Shown here piece by piece: positions 33,707 to 47,439 of a stretch of 64,000 nucleotides of DNA; within the stretch, counting starts at the first letter, position 1; the number at the start of each line of letters is the position of its first letter. The notes beneath the pieces are model-generated. The model did not search any database. It was not told the origin of the DNA and worked only from the letters and a program-made list of their open reading frames with translations. The stretch lies in contig NC_073355.2 in the NCBI RefSeq assembly GCF_027580225.2, forward strand, positions 18,109,501 to 18,173,500, read 5' to 3'. Both the position numbers and the translations under genes were made by a program. This DNA comes from Misgurnus anguillicaudatus (taxonomy: Eukaryota > Chordata > Actinopteri > Cypriniformes > Cobitidae).

Positions 33707-36331
33707 CACTCTAAAAATGGCTGGGTTATTTTTTAACCCAAAATGCTGGGTTGAGTAGTAAACACTTTTTGGATAGTTTCAGTTTTCTGGTTGTTGGGTT
33801 AAAACTGCTGGGTTATTATGCTGGGTTGTTTGAAGAGGCTCATCTATTATGTAAAGCTGCTTTGATACAATTACCAAATTGTGAAAAGCACTATATAAAT
33901 AAAATTGAATTGAATTGAAATGTGCTTCGCGCCCTTGATGTTGAATGTGCTCAGCAACGGTCGCCGTGAAAGAGTCACTGAAAGCAGTTGTTTCAAGGTA
34001 AGTTTATATGTTTTTGTAAAAAATTTCATGAATATAAACAAGATTATAACATTTTGCGAGACAGCAACTTGTTAATTTATACAGACTAAGATGAAAGGTG
34101 TAATTTAGAGGAATGAAGACTGTTATCTCAGATCGCCATTTACACAAATTGACTTGAATAATCGTTCTAAGATGTTTAATATGGCATATTAATAAAATTA
34201 TTAAAAATTGATGATACAAAATCCCCATCACACGGTTGATTTATTAACTCATGACAATTTCTGTAAGCCTTTAACAAAGCAAGTCAAAACCGGAACCGAG
34301 TCGACGTCCGCAGCTTAGCCATAGCGACACTATTAACTTAAATTTAGTGACAAACGAGTTGCTTTCTGGTCATTTGATATGGAAAGACAGACTGCGAGCA
34401 CAAGTTAACCTTACCGGCGGCAAAGGATCACGGAGCCGGCGTCTACACTGTCAGAGGCAGGGACAAGCAGCACTCAATTCACCGTTGATACGGCAGGTAA
34501 CTCGCCGATAAATGAAAACGAAACAGCGTTTCCAAGAACCGGTGTCTTATGTGTATATTGCTTCGTCCTCTCTTTTAAAATGAAACAATAATTTAAGTGT
34601 TTGGACATGAACTTGAAAACATAAACGTATTTGTCACCAAGACGGAGGCTGCGTGAAAGTGACTATCGGTTAACAAACATTCATATGTGTTATATGAATT
34701 TAGATGTGTTATTGAGTCGTATTGAGTTACTATTTTATATTCATTTCATAATATTTTTGGGTTGTCTCCTGTGATTTCAAATTTATATTGACCAACCCTC
34801 TGATCTGTGGCTGACTACTGTATCAGAGATGTTTTTAGCAGAGATCAGATGTGATGTTGTTTTCCAATTCTTTTTTTCTAGAGTGTGTAGAGTTTTTACG
34901 TCCATCCATTGATGAGGCTAGCAAGGCCTTCATACAGCTTCATCCAGTAAGTATATCATTTAATAATTCCTATTTAAAATGTATTGGGAATGTCTTAATT
35001 ATCTACTGCATTTTAGTTCTGCAGCACTTTATTCTTTATAGTCAGATCATCCTATTTGTCAGTCTGTGTGGTTTGCAGCCTTTGTTGTTGGCACAACAGT
35101 TAAAGGAGTGTAACACCAATGTCTTATGCAAACCGACAACAGGCCATTGCATTTTTGGAAAAAAAAAAATCTCACACGTGGTGGTAATGCGGCCAGGGAT
35201 GCAAAAGGAAGCATTATAATTTTTATCCAATGGATAATTCACTTGGCCCACATGGTTTTCTGAATACTCAAATCTGATCATTCAGTTCAGACCACTAAAA
35301 GTTTTTTCCTGTTTTGTAGATTGCAACAAATGTGGTGGAATTTCTTCCCTGGACAGAATCCTCGAAACCCTTTCCTTTGGTCCTGGCCATAGGAAGCATG
35401 TAGCAGATCTCTCAATCTTTTTTCTCAACCAGTCTCTCTGATGGAGCCAATACGGAAGTGACTTAAACTGCAATTCGGCCAAGATGGCGACGGCACGCAC
35501 CGCCTACTTTAAGCTTCAAAAATTATCTTAACAAACCAATGGGTGACGTCACTGACACTACTTCCATATTTTTTTACAGTCGGTTTAAAGGCATTTTACC
35601 TGCTTGAAAATTAAACCCCAGGCAATGTGTATTTTCCAAATGGATGAATCCTCTGCTGTTAGGTTCCTTTGTACATCTTTGTTCGCGAGAGTAACTTTTA
35701 TAAATTAAGTATTTTTAATCAAATGCATTCCATACTGTGAAACTTAAAACATTTGTTCTGTTAAAAACTTTACACATCTATGAATAATTTTACTTTTAAT
35801 TTAACAATTACATTGTTTCTTTTCTTACACTGCTGTAGTTTTGTTTATGTACATTTCAGTTTTTCATTTATATACTGTAATATTACAAATTCTGTCTTAA
35901 ATTCAAACAAATTGATTCAACCTGTTACATTGTTACTTCAATGTGCATGATTTCTGATATTTAATAAATATATTTATACTTGATGTCAGTAAGCAGTCCT
36001 TTAAATGATTTTGCAACTGCCAACTGTAAAAATGTAAGAGTTTGTAGTTATTTTGCAGTCAAATAAACATTTATTTGGTGTTCACAATGGTCTTGATTTA
36101 CAATAAAGCACATGATAAAATAACCCAGCAAGAATAACCCAAACCCAGAATATTAATCCCATAAATAGTTAAAATGACTACACGTTGGGTTTTTTCAACA
36201 ACCAAACCTGCTGGGTTAAAATGTGTTACCCAACGGGCTGGGTTACTTTAACCCAACATGTGTTCTGTCCAATATTTACCCAGCGCTGGGTTGCCAGTTG
36301 GGTTGTTTTTAACCCAAACATTTTTAGAGAG
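33707..36331. mobile_element. TIR element with CACTCTAAAAATG ends
   Basis: CACTCTAAAAATGGCTGGGTT at the left; the right end is CATTTTTAGAGAG preceded by AACCCA-rich repeats. CTCT lies at 33703-33706 and 36332-36335. ACCCA/TGGGT arrays at both ends are typical of some CACTA/EnSpm-like fish elements. No transposase found; frames at 34851-35219 are not convincing. Confidence 0.6.
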
Positions 36332-36606
36332 CTCTTTAACGTTCTTATGTGACCACAGGATAACCAATATGGAACGTCATCCTACAGTCATAAGGAACGT
36401 TTTTATCTGACCAAAATAGTACGGGAAGGTTCTGTTAATGTCTCAGGCTTCCCCCTAAAGTCACATAAGGAACCTTGAACTGAAAGATTTTTATAACCAA
36501 CAAAGGACATTTTAGGAATGTAATAATGTTATCTAAAGGTTCAGATTTTTTATCCCCTTTTAGGGAACGTTGCGAAAGGTCATGAGAACGTAATCTTCTA
36601 CGTGGG

Positions 36607-37060
36607 CAGGTTTTATTGTCTTATGTAGATGTTTTGTAGTTTCGGCTGATGTTGATAATGAGTGGAATAAGCACTGGAGCATAAATAAATAGAATATTAT
36701 AATATATATTATAAAAACAATACATATACATCGGAAATATAATCCTTTTAAGAACAATTCATTTCCACATGATTTACCTCAAGAACAGAAATTGCATGCA
36801 GAGAATGCCCAAAAATTATCATAGAGGTGAGAATCCTACAACACAAATACTGGAGGGTAACGTACATCTGCTTGCAAATTAAATCCTTAATAAATCCATA
36901 TTTGATGTAATATCACATGATCATGTGGTTTTCTTCATCTGTGTATTTTTCGTGACAACACTGAATTGCTCCCTCTGTGCCAGTGGCATTTCTAGTAAAT
37001 GTGGTTATGAGCACCTGGGTAGATTACATTTGATTAATAGAGACAGATAAACATATGCAT
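36607..37060 (-). other. Displaced upstream block of the receptor gene
   Basis: Closely matches 56157-56655. In the duplicated copy this block directly follows the region upstream of exon 1, so here it is the original 5' flank of the active gene, pushed 8.2 kb away. No clear exon; possible promoter or enhancer content is inference. Confidence 0.7.
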
Positions 37061-37317
37061 GCATGAGGACTCCTCATAATGACTTTTATAAACGGTACAA
37101 ACTGTGTATTCTCTGCCCTAGCCCAAATCCAAAACCTAACCCTTACATATAATGTTTGTCATTATTTAGTTTGTAAAAAGATTACAATTTAGTATGTTTT
37201 GAAGCCATTTTGTATACAAGGACAAATGAAGTGTCTTTATTCAATCATTTCCATAGTGTGCTGTTTATTTTACTTGCTGTTTTACTCATGCCCTTTCTTA
37301 AACAATACACTCCTTTG

Positions 37318-37722
37318 ATTCTGTACCTGATATGTTATGCAATGTTATGAGAACAATATGGGTTCAGTTGTGGATGCATTTATATTGAGAAGTTCCCACT
37401 CTTCCAGGGTCTGGTAAGAGACAATGATGATGTTGATTATTGACATCAGGAAATACTAGCTCCTTATCTGTGGAAAAATAAAAACAAATAATGTAACAAA
37501 TAGAATTTGATTAAATTAAAGTTAATTCATGTGTTTGTTTTTGATTTTACCTGAATACTTTGAAGATCTAATTGTAAGAGTGCAGGTTTGTGTGTCAAAT
37601 GGAAACATGTACAGTACATGTCCATCTTACAAAAATGTCCTCTGAAAATACATGGCCAGTAGAATTTATCTGCACATATGGAGACTCTTTTGATCCAAAT
37701 TCTTCCAAAGTCTTGATGCTAA
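37318..37722 (-). pseudogene. Receptor pseudogene, exons 6 and 5
   Basis: Exon 6 copy (~37318-37470) keeps EEWELLNIN but is frameshifted and has a TAA before the end. Exon 5 copy (~37560-37718) keeps EFGSKESPYV and FPFDTQTC, but a small deletion removes the first Cys of the Cys-loop and shifts the frame. Homology to 26340-26850 includes intron sequence. Exons 7-9 are absent from this copy. Confidence 0.9.
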
Positions 37723-37990
37723 ATTAACAAAACAAAACAAATAAAAATACTAATGACTGGAGACAACAATTATTTAAGAGAAACTAATGAATTTAAATGA
37801 AGTATATATTTTTCTGAAGCTGGCTTGTGTACCTCTTCTCCTTACATATTTATTTATACTTACTTACATAAGCCCAGAGCAGCACAACACAATAAAATTT
37901 AAAAAGGTAACCAAAATTCACAAGACATTGTGTGTTCACAGAGATAGAATATTTTTTGGTTCCACAAAGAACCATTTAGTTAAAGGTTGT

Positions 37991-38436
37991 TTAAAGGGGA
38001 CATATTATGAAAATCTGACTTTTTCCATGTTTAAGTGCTATAATTGTGTCCCCAGTGCTTCTATCAACCTAGAAAATGTTAAAAAGATCAACCCAATAAC
38101 TTAGTTTTGGTAAACCATTTTCTGCAAGCATGTGAAAAAATAGGTCATTGTAATTTGGCCCTTATTGTGATGTCAGAATAAGGTAATACCGCCCCCTTTA
38201 TCTGCACTATCCAATCACAGCACAACCATTTAGTATGGAGAGAAAGAGAGAGATAAAATATTTGACAGCACAATAGAGTTTCAATTGCAACAAACCACCA
38301 TCATTGTGATCAGTGGTTGCACTTCATCCGCTCATTTGCATTTTAAATGACACACCTAAAACGGCACACTTTTGCTCAGACCTATTTTAGACTTAGTTTA
38401 CATCTTAAAAAAAATCTCATAATATGTCCCCTTTAA
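37991..38436. mobile_element. MITE family M1, full copy
   Basis: Ends TTAAAGGGGACATATTATGA and CATAATATGTCCCCTTTAA; the interior is highly similar to 15084-15533 in inverted orientation. Confidence 0.87.
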
Positions 38437-38576
38437 AGAACCTGTTCTTTTATACATTTTATGGTTCCCTGAAATAATCTGTCTGTTTCACAACAATGTT
38501 TTTTGTAGAAAAGGGTTCTTCAGACTGAAATATAGAAAATGGTTATTTTTAAGAACCTCTGACTTAACGGTTCTTC

Positions 38577-39820
38577 CCCTGCAAGTAAGCCTACGATGGG
38601 CCTGTATGGGCATAGCCCAAGGGCCCCACGCAGGTTTGCTCACTGGCGAAACGTTGGCCCCTTAGCGCTGGCCCTGCATGCGCAGCCCTCACTTAGCCCC
38701 AGGAAGCCCTCATATAGAGAAATCCCCAGAGTTAAATAAACGCTGCTGGATGTATATATTGTCCAATCTTACAGAGTGTTAAAAAGTAACAATGAAGCAG
38801 AATTAAAAGCTCTGTTATCCTCTCTCTCACCATCTCTGTCTGAAATCTAAAATTGCATTTTACATCTTACATGTAGAGTAATTTCTTTTTACTTTAGGTT
38901 TAGATTTTGTTTTATTTGAAGTTACCATTATTGTGATCAGTATTTGATTTAGTTGAACTTGCCTCTTGGCTCTTACCTTGTTCATTCTTTTGATTGCGAT
39001 AACTTTGTGTGTTTAAGACGTGTTTGTTATGGCAGAATGCGATCCTTTGGTGGTGGTCAGTACTGTAAATAAAGTTTAAACATCATCATAAAAAATAAAC
39101 ATATGTATTAATTTATTGTTTACACATTTATCAGAAGCATCTTTCTCTAACAATGTGATACTGTAGTAAAAGACCAAGCTCTCTCATAGCAGTTTGTCTT
39201 TTAGAAGAATTTTAAAACACTGACACTCAAAATTAACCACTCTACAATGTAGACACACACATATCAAGAATCAGAGTATGAATCACAATGATGGTGACAA
39301 TGAAATGAAAAATGCATGCTGGGTATCAACAAATTACAAATCTCATCCAGGACTCCCAGAATGCACCGCGGCATGAATAAATAATGACCTTTTTTACCAT
39401 TTTCTTTGTCACCCTTGTTGAGATTCATACTCTGATTCCTGATGTCTTTGCATCTACGTTGTGAAGTGGTTAATATTTATGTGCACACTATCAAGTCCTT
39501 CAGAATGATAAACTGCTATGAGAGTTTTGGACCTTACACTGCAGTATTTCATTATCAACAGAAAAGGACGCTTCTGATGAGGGCAGAAACTAGATTAATA
39601 AATCTGTTTGTTAAATGATTACGTTTGACGTTATATATCAACCACCAATTTTCAATTAGACAGTTGCCTTTTCTTTGCTATAACGTGTGGTTTAAACACA
39701 CTTAGATATAGCAGCTAGAAACCACTAACAAGCTACCACTCAAGGATCAAAGTCCAACTAAAACAACAACTGATCACAATAATGGTGACTTTAAATTAAA
39801 CAGCCAATATCTAAACCTAA
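38577..39820. mobile_element. Repeat starting CCCTGCAAG, partial foldback unit
   Basis: Begins CCCTGCAAGTAAGCCTACGATGG. Its interior (38740-39000) is inverted relative to 39640-39820 and similar to 41618-41880. The centre (about 39300-39410) is the inverse of the core at 42190-42300. Confidence 0.6.
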
Positions 39821-40009
39821 CCCTGCAAGCAAGCCTACGATGGCCCTTTATGGGCCCACTTAGGGCTAGTCTAAGGGCCCCGCGCAGGTTTGCTCATTGG
39901 CAAAACTTTGGCCCTTTAGCGCTGGCCCCGCGCGGGCAGCCCCCACCTAGCCCCCAGGAAGCCCCCACACAGAAAAATCCCCAGAGTTAAATGAACACTG
40001 CTGGATGTA

Positions 40010-41617
<1,608 letters not shown>

Positions 41618-42298
41618 TATATAGTGTCCCAATCTTACAGAGTGTTAAAAAATAACACTGAAGCAGAATTAAAAGCTCTGTTATCCCTTTTCTCAACATC
41701 TCTGTCTGAAACCTAAAATTGCATTTTACATCTTACTTCTACAGTCATTTTCTTAACTTAGGTTTAGATGTTGGCTGTTTCATTTAAAGTCACCATTATT
41801 GTGATCTGTGATTGTTTTAGTTGGACTTTGACCCTTGAGTGTTAGCTTGTTAGTGTTTTCTAGCTGCTATATCTAAGTTTGTTTAAAGCACATATTATAG
41901 CAAAGAAAAGGCAACTCTCTAATTGAGTATTGATGGTGGAAACATAATGTCAAACATAATTATTTAATGAACAGATTTACTAATATAGTCCCCCCTCATC
42001 AGAAGCATCCTTTTCTGTTAATAATGAAATACTACAGTGTAAGGTCCAGAACTCTCATAGCAGTTTATCATTCTGAAGGATTTTGATATTGTGCACATAA
42101 ACTTTAACCACTGCACAACGTAGATGCACAGACATCAAGAATCAGAGGATGAATCTCAACAATGGTGACAAAGAAAATGGTAAAAAAGGTCATTATTTAT
42201 TCATGCCGCGGTGCATTCTGGGAGTCCTGGATGAGATTTGTAATTTGTTGATACCCAGCATGCATTGCAGCATGAAGCTTTTCATTTTATTGTCACGA
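41618..42298. mobile_element. Foldback-family half unit with shared core
   Basis: ACAGAGTGTTAAAAAATAAC to the core at 42190-42298 (TTATTTATTCATGCCG, GCATTCTGGGAGTCCTGG, ATACCCAGCATGCATTGC). The same order recurs at 44640-45320, and in part at 62750-63250. Confidence 0.7.
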
Positions 42299-42491
42299 TA
42301 GACCTTTCTCACAACTTCCGTATTTATGACTGGAAATACGCAATCGTCACGGAAATCTACTTCCTCCGCAGTCAAGGCAATGTAAAAAGCCGTATCTGTT
42401 CCATTAATTCCCTGTTTGATGGTGAAGTTTGACAGAAATGGATTCAGGCTATTCGGCAAGATTAAGGACCTAACTTCACCATAAGAAAGGG

Positions 42492-42653
42492 GAGCACTTA
42501 TGTATGCAGCAGACAGTTCACTAAAGACGACTACATTTCAGGGCTCACTGGTTGCCGCTTGCAACCAAATGCTGTCTCTACCCATTTTTCTTGGAACGAG
42601 TTCACCCCGACACACAAACATAGGATCACAGACATTACTAGATAAAAAGGTTA
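42492..42653 (+). pseudogene. THAP-domain fragment inside the TIR element
   Basis: Reads STYVCSRQFTKDDYISG, then RLQPNAVSTHFSWNEF, then stops. This matches the C-terminal half of THAP zinc-binding domains (VCSxHF...AVPTxF.W). The first zinc-ligand Cys pair is not found in frame upstream. Either remnant of a THAP-containing transposase or a captured host exon. Confidence 0.6.
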
Positions 42654-42892
42654 ATTGATAATGATAGCATCCGGCTAACGTTATTGTTGCTACACACAAG
42701 ACGTTCACTTGGACAACCATAGGCAGTAAATGAAGGTAATTGGTACCATAATGCTTCATTTAAAGCAGACTATAATGTTTTAGTAAGGTAGTCTATATCA
42801 TCTACTATACATACATTATGTGTAAGTGGACACGCTAATAATGTGTCGTTTTAGTTAACAGTTCAGTAACTGTTAGACTCGCTCTTACTTAC

Positions 42893-43010
42893 CTAGAAAT
42901 CAATGGACAAATTCTTCATGGGAAAAGTTTTCCTCCATTAGTCGTGTCACATCAGCAAATGTAATATTTGGCAAATCCATTAACGAAGTTGTGTAGACTC
43001 TTTGATCCAT
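42893..43010 (-). pseudogene. First-exon-like fragment, minus strand
   Basis: MDQRVYTTSLMDLPNITFAD, then TRLMEENFSHEEFVH, a TGA, FLG and a good donor (GTAAGT). Not recognised. The one in-frame stop suggests decay of a captured exon. Confidence 0.35.
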
Positions 43011-43110
43011 TTCAAACTTGCCCGGGTTTATGTTTTTCTAGTGTGTTGACGCTTGACAGGAACTCCGCTTTCACGACGATTACGTATTTCCGGTTACTGT
43101 GAGAAAGGTC

Positions 43111-43485
43111 TATTGTTGTGATTCATACTCTGATTCTTGACATTTGTGTGTCTACATTGTAGAGCAGTTAATTTTGAGTGTCAGTGTTTTAAAATTCTTC
43201 TGAAAGACAAACTGCTATAAGAGAACTGGATCTCATACTATAGTATCACATTGTTAGTGAAAGATGCTTCTGATAAATGTGCAAACATAAAGTAATACAT
43301 ACGTTTTTATATGATGATGTTTAAACTTTATTTACTGAACTGATCAAAGGATCACCTACGGTGGCCGTCAGGGGTCACTGCCTTGCAATGAAAGAAAACA
43401 CATGCAAATAGAAAAACACCAGCAAATCAAGAAAACATCTTCATCAGTTTGACAACACATACGCTGCAGATATTGCAACACATCC
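43111..43485. other. End of foldback half unit and flank
   Basis: 43115-43330 is the inverted partner of 39060-39290. The remainder holds no gene. Confidence 0.45.
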
Positions 43486-43602
43486 AAATACAGAAACGCG
43501 TTCCAAATCTCACAACACAAACAATAACAGAAACGCGTTCCAAATCTCACAACACGAACAATAACAGAAACGCGTTCCAAATCTCACAACACAACGGAAG
43601 TG
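43486..43602 (+). repeat. Tandem 37-bp repeat, about three units
   Basis: Units of ACAGAAACGCGTTCCAAATC plus TCACAACAC, spaced 37 bp, nearly identical. Minisatellite. Confidence 0.9.
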
Positions 43603-43907
43603 TTTCAGGGGGGTCAAAAAAAGTGATGCACCGGTCTGAGAAGCGTTTTCGGTTTTCATTCAATTTCATCCGTGGAGCTTTTGTGAGTTTACATCGATCA
43701 AATGTACGTTTTTCTTGTTCATTTTAATATCCTAATTAATATCCTTATTTTTTTAGCCTTTCCATTATTATTAGCCTAAAGACTCAAATAACTTGACGAA
43801 ATACATAATAAACTGTGAAACGTTGTGTTAGCTGGCTAGCAGTCACTAGATGTTAGTGTTCTAGGAGAACAATAAATACCACATTCTTCATTAAAACAAG
43901 TAAAAAT

Positions 43908-43910
<3 letters not shown>

Positions 43911-43961
<51 letters not shown>
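43911..43961 (+). repeat. (GT)n microsatellite
   Basis: About 24 GT units. A CA tract at 47401-47434 sits at the mirrored place on the other arm of the inverted repeat. Confidence 0.97.
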
Positions 43962-43962
<1 letters not shown>

Positions 43963-44014
43963 ACGCGTGTTTCTATGGGAGGTTTTTGTGCTAATAATAG
44001 CTTATTGAACGTCT

Positions 44015-44318
44015 AACCAAACGTTGTGTGTGTGTTTTATTTTCAGGCAGCAAACATACTGTTTATAACTATACAATAGTGTTAATTCAAGTTGTTTTTC
44101 ATATTTTATTTACACATTTATCAGTTTTATATAATCTCTTTTATTATGTCTCAAACTTGTTTAATTTATATTGTGTGCTATGTGATTTTACGAATAGTTA
44201 ACATAATTATTTTGTATTTTGTCTTTTTATTCTTCTAGGAAAGCTAAAGGACCTGCTAGTACATTGAGAGCGTTCTGACCAGATGCATAGTGTGATATGG
44301 TAGCATGATAGAAATTTT
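44015..44318 (+). repeat. Left arm of ~300-bp inverted repeat
   Basis: Near-identical (about 95% by eye) to the complement of 47105-47410, including TTTTATTTTCAGGCAGC and the GGAAAGCTAAAGGACCTG segment. Ends in LINE-like sequence. Confidence 0.87.
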
Positions 44319-44577
44319 AAGTTAAAGTTAAACATCAGGGCCATAATTTGTATTTTTCATTAGGAACAGCTTATGTTTTGTAGCTCAACTTCTGACAGTT
44401 TTGGATGCTGGTAGGTGATAATCTAGTCATACAGATTTACAATGTTAATGTTAATCTGCATGGTGATTATTTGTAATTATTTCACTTGATTTTTTGTAGA
44501 CCACTGCATTGTATTTCATGTCATATCAGCGGCATATGAAGATGCATAAATTGGATTGACATTAAACATCTTGTTCA

Positions 44578-45918
44578 CACTGCAAAATCCTGGGAGTTAA
44601 ATTAACACTGCTCAGTGTTTATATAGGTCCACCCTCCAGAGTGCCAAAAAAGCAACACCGGAGAGAGTCAAAAGCCACAATCCGCGACTCCACCCTCTCC
44701 ACCACCATCTCCGCCCGAAACCTAAAATTGCATTTCACATCCTACTTTTACATCCTACTTGGGTTATCTTCTCAACCTAGGTCCAGATGTTGGCTGTTTC
44801 ATTTAAAGTCACCATTTTTGTGATCAGTGGTTGTTTTAGTAGGACTTGACTCTTGACTATTAGCTTGTTAGTTTTTTCTAACTGCTATATCTTAGTGTGT
44901 TTAAAACACATTATTATAGCAAAGAAAAGGTTATTGTGTGATTGAATATTGATGATTAAAACAAAATGTCAAACATAATCATTTAATGAACAGATTTATT
45001 AATATAGTTTTCCCCCTCATCAGAAGCATAATTTTCTATCAATAATAAATCACTACAATTCAAGGTCCAGAACTCTCATAGCAGTTTGGCATTCTAAAAG
45101 ACTTTGATAGTGTGCACAAAAACATTAACTGCTGAACAATTTAGATACAAAGACATCAAGAATCGGAGTATGAATCTCAACAATGGTGACAAAGAATATG
45201 GTAAAAAAGTTCTTTATTTATTCATGCCGCAGTGCATTCTGGGAGTTCTGGATGAGGTTTGTAATTTGTTAATACCCAGCATGCATTGCAGCATGAAGCT
45301 TTTCATTTTACTGTCACCATCATTGTGATTTATACTCTGATTCTTGATGTTTAAGTGTCTACGTTATATTGCAGTTAATCTGTAAGTGTCAGTGCTTAAA
45401 ACTGGTTCAGAATGAAAAACTGCTATGAGATGGTTGGATCTCATACTACAGTATCATATTATTGATAGAAATAAACACTTCTAGTAAGAAGTCACTAAAT
45501 TAATTATTTTTAAGAGTGTTATTTGAAAGTATATCCTAGCAACCATTATAATCATAGAAATGCACAAGTGTATCCACTTTGGCCACAAAAAAAACATGTT
45601 TCAAACACATGCAATTATAACAGCCAAAAAAAGCTAAAAAGCTAAGACTAAGACTCAAGAGTCCAATTAAAACAACCACTAATCACAATAATGGTGACTT
45701 TAAATGAAACAGCCAACATCTAATCCTAAGTTAAGAAAATAACTCTACAAGTAAGATCTAAAATGCAATTTCAGTTTTCAAACAGAGATGGTGATAGAGA
45801 GGATAAAGTCACAGATTGAAGCTTTTAACTCTCTCCGGTGTTACTTTTTTAACACTCTGGGGAGTGGACCTATATAAACACTGAGCAGTGTTAATTTAAC
45901 TCCCGGGATTTTGCAGTG
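44578..45918. mobile_element. Foldback element, near-palindromic
   Basis: Ends CACTGCAAAATCCTGGGAG and CTCCCGGGATTTTGCAGTG. The inverted arms extend several hundred bases (e.g. TTAACACTGCTCAGTGTTTA near each end). The central core at 45200-45320 is shared with 42190, 63130 and (inverted) 39300. Confidence 0.85.
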
Positions 45919-46554
45919 CAAAGATTCCTCTCCTGATTTTCTTACTGGAATCTGCTCCATATTTAGCCATCTCAACCAGCTAAACCTTAAATGTAGTGAA
46001 GTTAACTACAACCAGAACATCAATCTTATCACTTTGACATGTTCTGTATGACTTTTATTTGAATGAATAATACAGTTACTATAACATCTTACAATGTTGA
46101 TACCTCTTTTTAGTTCCTGCTTAGAACTTCTCGTAAAGGACAATGCTGTTAATAAACTTGCAGTAAAGCTGATTGATTGCCTATTTGTTTACTACAAATA
46201 CCATGGCTATGCAAATACAGTAACAAAACTGTTTCTTTTCTATCATCCTTGGTAGGTTGTTATTTTCTATTTTTATCAAATTACTTACATTTTAAGATTA
46301 TAAATCTTGCTGTTTCATTTTCTTCCCTAAAATGAAAGTGTGTTTTTAAAGGAATTAAAGAAATTATTTTAAATAATCTCTCTTGAATATGCAAATGAAA
46401 AATGCATTTGAAGTTTAAAGCCTTTATTTTCATATGTATAGATACCTATACAATGACATTCTTCCTTTTTATTGCCACATTACATTAAACTGTGGTTGTC
46501 ATTAAAATAATAAACTAGAAAGAAACCTGTTATACAATATAATGTTGTCTGTGC
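45919..46554. other. Unassigned AT-rich stretch
   Basis: No gene or bounded repeat recognised. Confidence 0.35.
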
Positions 46555-46795
46555 AGTGTAAGTGTGACATGCTTGCCAAGTATGCAGCGCATACTCAAAA
46601 TGTGACCTCTGCATTTAACCCATCCCAGTAAGTGGTGAACACACACGGAGCAGTGGGCAGCTATTCCTTCAGTGCCCGGGAAGCAATTGGGTTTAAGGTG
46701 CCTTGTTCAAGGACATTACAGTCGCAACCTGCCGGCAGAGACGGAAACTGGAACTGGCAACTTTCGGTCCAACCCTCTAACCACTAGGCTATGAC
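46555..46795 (-). mobile_element. tRNA-derived SINE
   Basis: On the minus strand it starts TCATAGCCTAGTGGTTAGAG, an A-box-like sequence, followed by a decayed B box and the segment GTCCTTGAACAAGGCACC, then GCTTCCCGGGCACTGAAGG. This matches the common layout of fish tRNA-head SINEs. Diverged, so old. Confidence 0.75.
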
Positions 46796-46859
46796 TATGT
46801 GTATCAAAACCTGCAGTATTGAACTAATGTTTGTGTAGAGATTAAAATAATGACAGTGA

Positions 46860-47160
46860 TATTGGGGTCAATTAATGTTTTTGACATATTGAACACTGAT
46901 GGCTGCTGGATAAAACTGTTCCTCAATCTTTACGTCCTGTAGTTTACACTTCTGTATGTATTGCCTGAGGATGTAGGTGGAAACAGTTTGGTATAAGTAG
47001 GCATTTTAACAATGGAACCGGCTCCTTTCTGTACTGGTAGACCTGCAAGAAGGCAGTGGTGTTCCTCTCAGTAGTCTTTATCCCTCTTTACAGGCTCTTG
47101 CAGTTCATTTCTATCATGCTACCATATCACACTATGCATCTGCTCAGGATGCTCTCAATG
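46860..47160 (-). pseudogene. LINE ORF2 C-terminal fragment
   Basis: On the minus strand, broken frames give an ESILxxCIxxxYGSM-like start, LQVYQYR, then KLQDVKIEEQFYPAAIS. This pattern is seen at the end of many fish non-LTR retrotransposon ORF2 proteins. Frameshifts are present. Part is repeated on the left inverted arm near 44270. Confidence 0.5.
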
Positions 47161-47398
47161 TAATAACAGGTCCTTTAGCTTTCCTAGAAGAATAAAAAGA
47201 CAAAATACAGAATAATTATGTTAACTATTCATAAAAATCACATAGCACACAATATAAATTAAACAAGTTTGAGACATAATAAAAGAGTTTATAAAAGAGA
47301 TTATATAAAACTGATAAATGTGTAAATAAAATATAAAAAACAACTTGAACTAACACTATTGTATATAGTTATAAACAGTATGTTTGCTGCCTGAAAAT

Positions 47399-47410
<12 letters not shown>
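47105..47410 (-). repeat. Right arm of ~300-bp inverted repeat
   Basis: Complement of 44015-44318. The arms enclose ~2.8 kb holding the foldback element, the SINE and part of the LINE. Confidence 0.87.

Positions 47411-47434
<24 letters not shown>
47401..47434 (+). repeat. (CA)n tract at gypsy insertion site
   Basis: About 16 CA units, ending directly at the TGTAAC of the 5' LTR. Confidence 0.95.

Positions 47435-47439
<5 letters not shown>

Larger units (their letters stand above)
28374..36606. mobile_element. 8.2-kb composite insertion upstream of the receptor
   Basis: The duplicated locus reads GTGTGCCCAGGTTTTATTG without interruption at 56151-56169. At the active gene GCGTGCCCA (to 28373) and CAGGTTTTATTG (from 36607) are 8.2 kb apart. 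The inserted segment has related ends (CCCCCTAGAAATTTTACATT at the left, AACGTAATCTTCTACGTGGG at the right) and inner AACGTTCTCA/ATAACCAATA blocks repeated at 28390-28670, 32300-32530, 33604-33710 and 36335-36600. It hosts a gypsy fossil, an hAT element and a CACT-ended element. Confidence 0.75.
42301..43110. mobile_element. TIR element carrying gene-like fragments
   Basis: Ends GACCTTTCTCACA and TGTGAGAAAGGTC, with TA on each side (42299-42300 and 43111-43112). It interrupts a GTCACCAT-ATTGTGAT segment that is intact in sister repeats. Contains a THAP-like coding fragment on the plus strand and a first-exon-like fragment on the minus strand. Confidence 0.75.

Noticed and set aside
34851..35219. 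122-codon open frame
   Set aside because: No domain, poor composition, inside a TIR element, and no splice or promoter context.
43486..43602. Short regular repeats that might be a CRISPR array
   Set aside because: Units are contiguous 37-bp tandem copies with no unique spacers, in a vertebrate genome; a minisatellite.
46740..46795. tRNA gene on the minus strand
   Set aside because: Only a decayed A box and B box are present and a SINE body follows; no cloverleaf can be drawn.
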